Source: CAIZGX01 sp964430305 (GTDB taxonomy: Bacteria; Bacteroidota; Bacteroidia; Flavobacteriales_D; Sanyastnellaceae). From it: a stretch of DNA of 11,627 nucleotides. Within the stretch, counting starts at the first letter, position 1. The number at the start of each line of letters is the position of its first letter. Positions 7,099 through 11,627 of this stretch are shown piece by piece. The stretch covers positions 1 through 11,627 of the forward strand of contig CAYSEX010000064.1 of the NCBI GenBank assembly GCA_964430305.1, in the 5' to 3' direction. The translations under genes and the position numbers were made by a program. Under the pieces are notes generated by a model. The model worked only from the letters and a program-made list of their open reading frames with translations. It ran no database searches and was not told where the DNA came from.

Positions 7099-7713
7099 GT
7101 GAGAATTTCAATAACCCTTTTTTTCCTATTTGGCCTGAATCTAATTCTTTCAGCCCAAGAAACAGTTACCCTTATGAATGGCGAAATACTGAATGTTCAT
7201 TCGGTATTGGAATCAGAAGGTCTCATTATGGTAACCTCTCCGAAACGATTTTCTTCGAAATTGAAAACAACTGAATTGAATAAGAGTGAAGTATTTAGCT
7301 ATGTGCATGACGGAAAAGAAATTGTTCTTTATGTTCAAGATTCAGCTTTTGGCGACGTTTACAGCACAGATGAGATGCGCATGTATCTGGCCGGCGAGCG
7401 CGATGCTCGAGCCAATTACAAAGCCAACCACATTGCATTGATTGGTTACCTCATTTGCGGAGCGGCATCGCTGGCCGTAGGTGATGGTTTACTGGTACTT
7501 GTTGTTCCACCGGTAGCCTACGGAACAATTCAATTATTGGGAAAAGTAAAGATTCGTGAGAAATACATTACCGATAAAAACTACAAATTCAATGACGTCT
7601 ACGCCGAAGGTTTTGAGCCACCTGCACGAAGTAAAAAAATCATTAAGGGAATTGCCGGAGGTGTTTTGGGAAGTGTGAACGGGCTCATTATTTATTTTCT
7701 GAAAAATCAATGA
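7099..7713 (+). CDS. Secreted or membrane protein of unknown function, GTG start
   Basis: I do not recognise a named family. The protein has 204 residues. Residues 1-20 are a signal peptide (ITLFFLFGLNLILSAQ, cleavage after Gln20 or Ala19). The following segment, VTLMNGEILNVHSVLESEGLIMV, looks like a short beta-strand domain. A polar middle part (about 50-110) follows, then a glycine/alanine-rich hydrophobic segment (about 112-148) and a second one near the C-terminus (about 181-200). It is probably attached to a membrane. An in-frame stop at 7093-7095 excludes a longer start, and the next Met (residue 26) would lose the signal peptide, so GTG 7099 is well supported. It overlaps the next gene by 4 bp (ATGA), which suggests translational coupling. 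Confidence 0.8.
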   Translation: MRISITLFFLFGLNLILSAQETVTLMNGEILNVHSVLESEGLIMVTSPKRFSSKLKTTELNKSEVFSYVHDGKEIVLYVQDSAFGDVYSTDEMRMYLAGERDARANYKANHIALIGYLICGAASLAVGDGLLVLVVPPVAYGTIQLLGKVKIREKYITDKNYKFNDVYAEGFEPPARSKKIIKGIAGGVLGSVNGLIIYFLKNQ

Positions 7714-8360
7714 GGCACCAACTTGCAGATGCCTTATTCCTCGGAAGTTCCACATTCCTTCTATTACAAACCACACCAACGCCGCTGTTCGCCTGTTGTG
7801 TATTGAGTCTTATATCAGCCTATGTGTATGCCCTAGCAGACTCGAATAATTGGCGCACAAACTCATTGTTTCTCTTTTTCATTTCGGGTTTATTGATTCT
7901 CATTCCACAAGTGAATCACCTGGTTCTGCTCATTTGTTCAATTCTTTTTGCAAGTTATTTTTTACTTCCAATTGGTTCAACCCGACAAATACCAATTTTA
8001 AAAAATTTGATTATCGCAGGAGTTTGGGCTTCCCTGCCGCTATTGTTTCATTGGAATATTTTCATTGCATTTACACTTTTCCTTTTGGTCTTCACCCTCT
8101 CTGTTGTCATTGATTGGGGTGACAAAGAAAATGATCCGTTCCAAACCATACCGAAACTTCTCAATACGCGTCACACACTAGAGCTCACCTTGGTATTGAG
8201 TATAGTACCCATTGCTTTTCTCAAACAGAATATCGCATTCGCAATTATTCCCGCGGTTGTTTTATTTCAATGGTATTTGACCTATAAAAAACACCGCATG
8301 CTAAGGGAATTGCCTTTGTTTTGCTTTGCGTTGATCTATTGGTTTTGCGAAAAAGTATAG
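7710..8360 (+). CDS. Multi-spanning membrane protein, probable divergent UbiA-like prenyltransferase
   Basis: The 216 residues form about seven or eight hydrophobic segments. Residues 135-149 (DWGDKENDPFQTIPK) follow the second aspartate-rich motif of the UbiA superfamily, DxxDxxxD with Asp135, Asp138 and Asp142, followed by the usual K/T-xPxLL. LPIGSTRQIPILKNLIIAGVWA lies in the middle, as in bacterial UbiA-like proteins. The first UbiA motif (NDxxDxxxD) is not intact; only ADSNN near residue 43 occupies that place. The protein is also shorter than the usual 280-300 residues. It may be an inactive or specialised relative; I do not assign a reaction. The start overlaps the stop of the upstream gene (ATGA), and the 3' end overlaps hemL by 25 bp. 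Confidence 0.6.
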   Translation: MRHQLADALFLGSSTFLLLQTTPTPLFACCVLSLISAYVYALADSNNWRTNSLFLFFISGLLILIPQVNHLVLLICSILFASYFLLPIGSTRQIPILKNLIIAGVWASLPLLFHWNIFIAFTLFLLVFTLSVVIDWGDKENDPFQTIPKLLNTRHTLELTLVLSIVPIAFLKQNIAFAIIPAVVLFQWYLTYKKHRMLRELPLFCFALIYWFCEKV

Positions 8361-9637
8361 TCCAATGCCTCGCAAAAAGCTTTTGCTGCATAGGAAATAT
8401 CTTCATTGGAATGGGCGTGTGAAACAAAGCCTACTTCATATCCACTTGGTCCTAAATACACGCCCTTTTCTAGAAGGAAATGATGAAATGGTGCGAATAA
8501 TTTTCCACTATTTTCAGGAATTTCATCCATTCGTCGCACAGCTTTTTCTTTTGAAAAAGAGACCCAAAAAATACTTCCAACATGAAACATACGAAAGACA
8601 TATCCTTTTGCATCGGCATGTGCTTGCACCTGACTGCAAAGTGATTCGGTCATTTCATTCAATCTTTCATAAAAACCAGGTTGTAAGCATGCTTTGAGTT
8701 GTGCTGCACCTGCGGCCATGGCAACTGGATTGCCTGAAAGTGTTCCTGCTTGATACACGGGACCTTCTGGTGCAATGTGCGACATCACTTCTGCAGTTGA
8801 TCCATAGGCTCCAACGGGCATTCCTCCACCAATAATTTTCCCGAACGCAACAACATCGGGCTGTATACCATAATACCCAGAAGCTCCTTCAAACCCAACT
8901 CGGAAGCCACTGATCACCTCGTCAAACAAAAGCAAAATCCCTTCACGCGTGCAGACCTCTCTCAAGTGACTCAGAAAAACACCGTCTTGAATAAGCAGTC
9001 CGTTGTTTGCTGGAATGGGCTCTATGGCAACTACGGCAATGTCTCCTCTGTATTTTTCAATGGCTTCATCAAAAGCTTGAATATCATTCAAAGGCACAAC
9101 GATGGTTTCTTTCGCATAAGCTTCTGGAATACCTGCTGAGCTTGAGGTTCCAAGGGTTGCTAAGCCACTTCCAGCTTTTACTAAAAGTGCGTCAACATGT
9201 CCGTGATAACACCCTTCAAACTTAACTACTTTGTTTCTTCCTGTTACCCCTCTAGCCAAACGAATGGCACTCATTGCCGCTTCGGTACCGCTGCTTACAA
9301 ATCGAATTTTCTCAATGTATTTATGATTAGACAAAATCAAATCAGCCAATTCATTTTCCTCACGCGTAGGGGCACCGAAGCTAGATCCCTTTGAAGCGGT
9401 TGTAACTATGGCCTCAACCACTGCGTCTGGGGCATGTCCCAGAATAAGCGGTCCCCAAGAACAACAGAAATCTATATATTGATTGCCGTCTGCATCCCAA
9501 ACATATGCACCCTTCCCTTTCTCAAAAAATATGGGTGTTCCACCAACCGATTTAAACGCTCGCACCGGTGAATTAACGCCTCCGGGAAAATACATTTTTG
9601 CCTTTTCGAATAAGGCCTTACTCGCTTCCATTTTCAT
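8336..9637 (-). CDS. hemL: Glutamate-1-semialdehyde 2,1-aminomutase
   Basis: HemL converts glutamate-1-semialdehyde to 5-aminolevulinate, the first committed tetrapyrrole precursor in the C5 pathway, using PLP in the cytoplasm. The 433 residues match the family. Visible motifs include YFPGGVNSPVRAF (16-28), SSGTEA (115-120), FEGCYHGHVD (140-149), LLLFDEVISGFR (235-246) with the PLP-contacting Asp239, and VAFGKIIGGGMPVGAYG, whose Lys267 forms the Schiff base. GTLSGNP and GPSGYEVGFVSHAH follow. The start MKMEAS lies 4 nt from a -7 element; a Met at codon 3 is an alternative. No other hem genes are adjacent. The 3' end overlaps the UbiA-like gene. Confidence 0.97.
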   Translation of the reverse strand: MKMEASKALFEKAKMYFPGGVNSPVRAFKSVGGTPIFFEKGKGAYVWDADGNQYIDFCCSWGPLILGHAPDAVVEAIVTTASKGSSFGAPTREENELADLILSNHKYIEKIRFVSSGTEAAMSAIRLARGVTGRNKVVKFEGCYHGHVDALLVKAGSGLATLGTSSSAGIPEAYAKETIVVPLNDIQAFDEAIEKYRGDIAVVAIEPIPANNGLLIQDGVFLSHLREVCTREGILLLFDEVISGFRVGFEGASGYYGIQPDVVAFGKIIGGGMPVGAYGSTAEVMSHIAPEGPVYQAGTLSGNPVAMAAGAAQLKACLQPGFYERLNEMTESLCSQVQAHADAKGYVFRMFHVGSIFWVSFSKEKAVRRMDEIPENSGKLFAPFHHFLLEKGVYLGPSGYEVGFVSHAHSNEDISYAAKAFCEALDYTFSQNQ

Positions 9638-9641
9638 GGTG

Positions 9642-9649
9642 CAAATCTA
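9642..9649 (-). promoter_or_regulatory. Putative hemL -7 element (TAGATTTG)
   Basis: TAGATTTG on the minus strand is an exact TAnnTTTG match, 4 nt before the hemL ATG. The geometry is the same as at kynU and at the gene starting at 7099. No -33 TTG at the usual spacing is seen. Confidence 0.6.
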
Positions 9650-9701
9650 CAATTGAAATAGCAAAGGAAGACTCAACAACACGAGCAATTTCATTTTAGC
9701 T

Positions 9702-9709
9702 TACTTTCG
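9702..9709 (+). promoter_or_regulatory. Possible -7 element (TACTTTCG) of the flippase-like operon
   Basis: TACTTTCG matches TAnnTTTG at all but one position and ends 7 nt before the ATG at 9717. It would drive the flippase, adenylyltransferase and PnuC-like genes. Confidence 0.35.
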
Positions 9710-9716
9710 CAATGCA

Positions 9717-10969
9717 ATGGAAATTTTTTCGAAATACCCACTTTGGTTAATTGTCTCAACGCTTTTGATATTAGTAGTTCCTTCGGTTCTAGCCATATTC
9801 AAAAAAATAAAAAAAAGAGACGCAACGCGATACATCATTTTCAGCTTGATAGCGGTATATCTCTTGTATTGGGCCTATAAAGACGTAAACTACAACGACC
9901 TCTTCGAACAGTTGAAACATACCAACTGGTGGTGGATTGCTGCAGCTCTTGCCATTGAATATGTTTCTGTCATTTTCCGTGGATTACGCTGGAACCAATT
10001 ATTAGAACCATTGGACCACAAGGCAAACGATTGGAATGCGATTCATGCCGTTTCATTTGGATACTGCATGAATGATTTGGTTCCAAGGTCGGNNNNNNNN
10101 NNNNNNNNNNNNNNNNNNNNNNNNNNNNNNNNNNNNNNNNNNNNNNNNNNNNNNNNNNNNNNNNNNNNNNNNNNNNNNNNNNNNNNNNNNNNGCGATTCA
10201 TGCCGTTTCATTTGGATACTGCATGAATGATTTGGTTCCAAGGTCGGGAGAAGTAGCCAGATGCACGCTACTTTACAAATCAGATAAAATTCCGGTTCAT
10301 ACCCTCATTGGAACTGTTATCACTGAGCGTCTGATTGACATGGTCATGTTTGGCGTATTATTATTAACCGGTTTTTTACTATTACCAAGCACCATTTCTA
10401 GCCTTTTTGATTCAACAAAAAGCATTGATATATCAGCTGGAATCATCATATTCTTGGTCGTTTTCATGATTACAGGCGTTATTGTTTTGAGATATATCCT
10501 AAAGCACACATTTAGAAATCCATTTTTAGAAAAATTCGCTCAATTCGTTCGTGGTACGTGGGCAGCGCTCATTAGTGTAAGAAAAGTGAAAGGTTTTGGG
10601 AAATTCCTTGCATACACATTCGGAATTTGGTTAGCGTGGTTAGCCATGACTTATTTTAATCTATTGGCAATTCCTGGATGCGATCACATGGGATTGAATG
10701 AGTCTGTGTTTTTAATGATTTGTGCAAGCCTTGCCATGTTGGCACCAACTCCAGGTGGTCTGGGTGCATTCCATTCCATGACCGTTCTTGGATTCATTGT
10801 ACTTGGCTATGCAGATCCTGGAAGTGCAGATACCTCATTACTGGGATTAACTTTCGCCACCATTTCATGGGCCACCCGAACATTCATGGAAATTGGATCT
10901 GGTTTCGTGGGATTCCTCATTGTGTCATACCGAATTAAAAAACAATCCCATGCACCCGCTCATTCATGA
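9717..10969 (+). CDS. Flippase-like membrane protein (LPG synthase TM / UPF0104 family), interrupted by an assembly gap
   Basis: The family (PF03706) comprises polytopic inner-membrane proteins, some of which move lipids across the membrane. The first part, residues 1-125, has three hydrophobic segments plus RGLRWNQLLEPL. The second part starts again at MNDLVPRSGEVARC and continues with ITERLIDM, several membrane spans and APTPGGLGAFHS, all typical of the family. Between them lie 100 N and a second identical copy of the last 55 bp. Merging the two copies removes 155 bp and joins the frames exactly, giving about 365 residues, close to the family length. As deposited the frame is shifted across the gap, but the gene itself is probably intact. 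It is first in an operon; its 3' end overlaps the next gene by 20 bp. Confidence 0.88.
10038..10092 (+). repeat. 55-bp sequence before the gap, repeated after it
   Basis: These 55 bp recur without change at 10193-10247. They form the end of the left contig and are best read as an unmerged contig overlap, not a biological repeat. Confidence 0.95.
10093..10192. other. Assembly gap of exactly 100 N
   Basis: The run of unknown bases has the conventional placeholder length, so it does not measure a real distance. It interrupts the flippase-like gene. Confidence 0.99.
10193..10247 (+). repeat. 55-bp sequence after the gap, identical to the one before it
   Basis: This is the second copy of the sequence at 10038-10092 and forms the start of the right contig. 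The same reading frame (HAVSFGYCMNDLVPRS) is encoded by both copies. Confidence 0.95.
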
Positions 10970-11414
10970 ATGGAAAAAGGCTGGTGAAAAAATTGTTTTC
11001 ACCAATGGCGTATTCGACCTACTTCACGTTGGACACGTTACTTATTTAAAGCAGGCGCGTTCATTGGGAACCAAATTAATTGTGGGTGTGAATGCAGATG
11101 ATAGTGTTCGCAGATTAAACAAGGGGCCTGAACGACCCATCAATCCCGAGTGGGCAAGAAAGGAAGTTCTCGAGGCGTTGAAATGTGTTGATTTAGCTAT
11201 AGTCTTTCATGAAGACACACCTTTGGAATTGATTCTACAAATTGAACCTGATTTCATTGTGAAAGGTGGTGATTACGATGCTTCCGAACGTGACTTGAGT
11301 GCCAAGAAATACATTGTTGGTTCGAATGAATGCCACTCTTGGGGTGGCGAAGTTGTGGCTATTCCCTTGGTTGATGGATTCAGCACCACGAGCATTGTTC
11401 AAAAACTAAAATGA
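10950..11414 (+). CDS. D-glycero-beta-D-manno-heptose 1-phosphate adenylyltransferase-like nucleotidyltransferase (RfaE/HldE C-terminal domain type)
   Basis: The 154-residue protein is a stand-alone cytidylyltransferase-like domain. It shows TNGVFDLLHVGHVTYL (18-33) with the nucleotide-binding HxGH (26-29), VGVNADDSVRRLNKGPERPI (45-64), VKGGDYD (104-110) and GFSTTSIVQKL (143-153), the pattern of the adenylyltransferase half of HldE/RfaE. That enzyme activates heptose-1-phosphate with ATP for lipopolysaccharide or S-layer sugar synthesis. The kinase half is absent here and may be encoded elsewhere, so the sugar substrate is an inference. ATG 10950 gives the family length; a longer frame from 10893 only overlaps the flippase gene further. 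It overlaps the flippase gene by 20 bp and the following gene by 4 bp, consistent with an operon. Confidence 0.88.
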   Translation: MHPLIHEWKKAGEKIVFTNGVFDLLHVGHVTYLKQARSLGTKLIVGVNADDSVRRLNKGPERPINPEWARKEVLEALKCVDLAIVFHEDTPLELILQIEPDFIVKGGDYDASERDLSAKKYIVGSNECHSWGGEVVAIPLVDGFSTTSIVQKLK

Positions 11415-11627
11415 AATTTCAATTTAAACTTGAATCCGCAGGTATTCTTTTCAATTTAACTTACACCCTCCTGTATTTTTTTGAATCGTCTTGGTGTTGG
11501 TTATTTGCCATTTTAGGAGCTTGTACTTATTTATACTTGTGCTTTACGAAACAATTATTCGGAGAGTCATTGCTGCAAATCTGTTATGTGGGCGGAGCCT
11601 TTCTCGCCTGGCTAGCACCAAACTTCA
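11411..11627 (+). CDS. pnuC: PnuC-like nicotinamide riboside/mononucleotide transporter (5' part only)
   Basis: The first 72 residues are present and the gene runs off the window. The sequence contains SSWCWLFAILGACTYLYLCF, then KQLFGESLLQICYVGGAFLAW. This matches the PnuC pattern of W-C-W before a membrane span, Y-L at its end, L-Y/F-G-D/E, then LQ-x-x-Y and G-x-x-x-W. PnuC proteins import NAD precursors across the inner membrane. The start overlaps the previous stop as ATGA, so translation is probably coupled. The C-terminal half is not visible, so the call rests on these motifs. Confidence 0.65.
   Translation, partial: MKFQFKLESAGILFNLTYTLLYFFESSWCWLFAILGACTYLYLCFTKQLFGESLLQICYVGGAFLAWLAPNF

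Noticed and set aside
9717..10226. Reading frame that continues through the N run
   Set aside because: After the gap it reads in a different frame from the true protein; it exists only because N bases contain no stop.
10038..10247. 55-bp duplicate as target-site duplication of an inserted element
   Set aside because: The length is far beyond normal target duplications, the interior is a 100-N placeholder, and merging restores the gene.

Overview
The window looks like ordinary chromosome from a member of the Bacteroidota, most likely the Flavobacteriales. The base composition is AT-rich. Seven of the eight gene starts with a recognisable promoter are preceded by a perfect copy of the Bacteroidota -7 element TAnnTTTG. 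Shine-Dalgarno sequences are not apparent. The gene content (gcvH, panD, comF, hemL, kynureninase, flippase-like protein, secreted MopE/Calx-beta protein) fits that phylum. A run of exactly 100 N flanked by two identical 55-bp sequences shows that this is a draft scaffold, possibly from a metagenome.

Layout. Positions 1-2694 (minus) hold the first ~898 residues of a large secreted protein with a signal peptide, Calx-beta-like domains, an unnamed beta-rich region and nearly identical 113-residue MopE-type metal-binding repeats that run off the window edge. Then come a VanZ-like membrane protein (2777-3142, minus) and gcvH (3111-3488, minus). A strong terminator hairpin lies just after gcvH and inside the VanZ-like reading frame. 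Next are a half-length TSUP permease (3568-3969, plus), kynureninase (3962-5227, minus), a secreted serine hydrolase (5261-6016, plus), panD (6009-6359, minus) and comF (6403-7086, plus). After them come a secreted protein of unknown function with a GTG start (7099-7713, plus), a UbiA-like membrane protein (7710-8360, plus) and hemL (8336-9637, minus). The window closes with a plus-strand operon: a flippase-like membrane protein (9717-10969, interrupted by the gap), a heptose-1-phosphate adenylyltransferase-like protein (10950-11414) and the start of a PnuC-like transporter (11411 to the edge).

The arrangement is very compact. Strands alternate, the three convergent pairs overlap at their 3' ends, and divergent pairs are separated by only 33 to 79 bp that hold both promoters. 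No intergenic stretch exceeds about 80 bp and I see no RNA genes, insertion sequences, CRISPR arrays or phage genes. The genes are mainly housekeeping: glycine cleavage, NAD supply (kynureninase, PnuC), beta-alanine for CoA (PanD), tetrapyrrole synthesis (HemL), DNA uptake (ComF) and envelope functions. They do not form one pathway. I found no clear new multi-gene system. The most interesting points are the near-identical MopE repeats, the terminator embedded in a gene, -7 elements so close to start codons that the mRNAs should be leaderless or nearly so, and interlocked divergent promoters.
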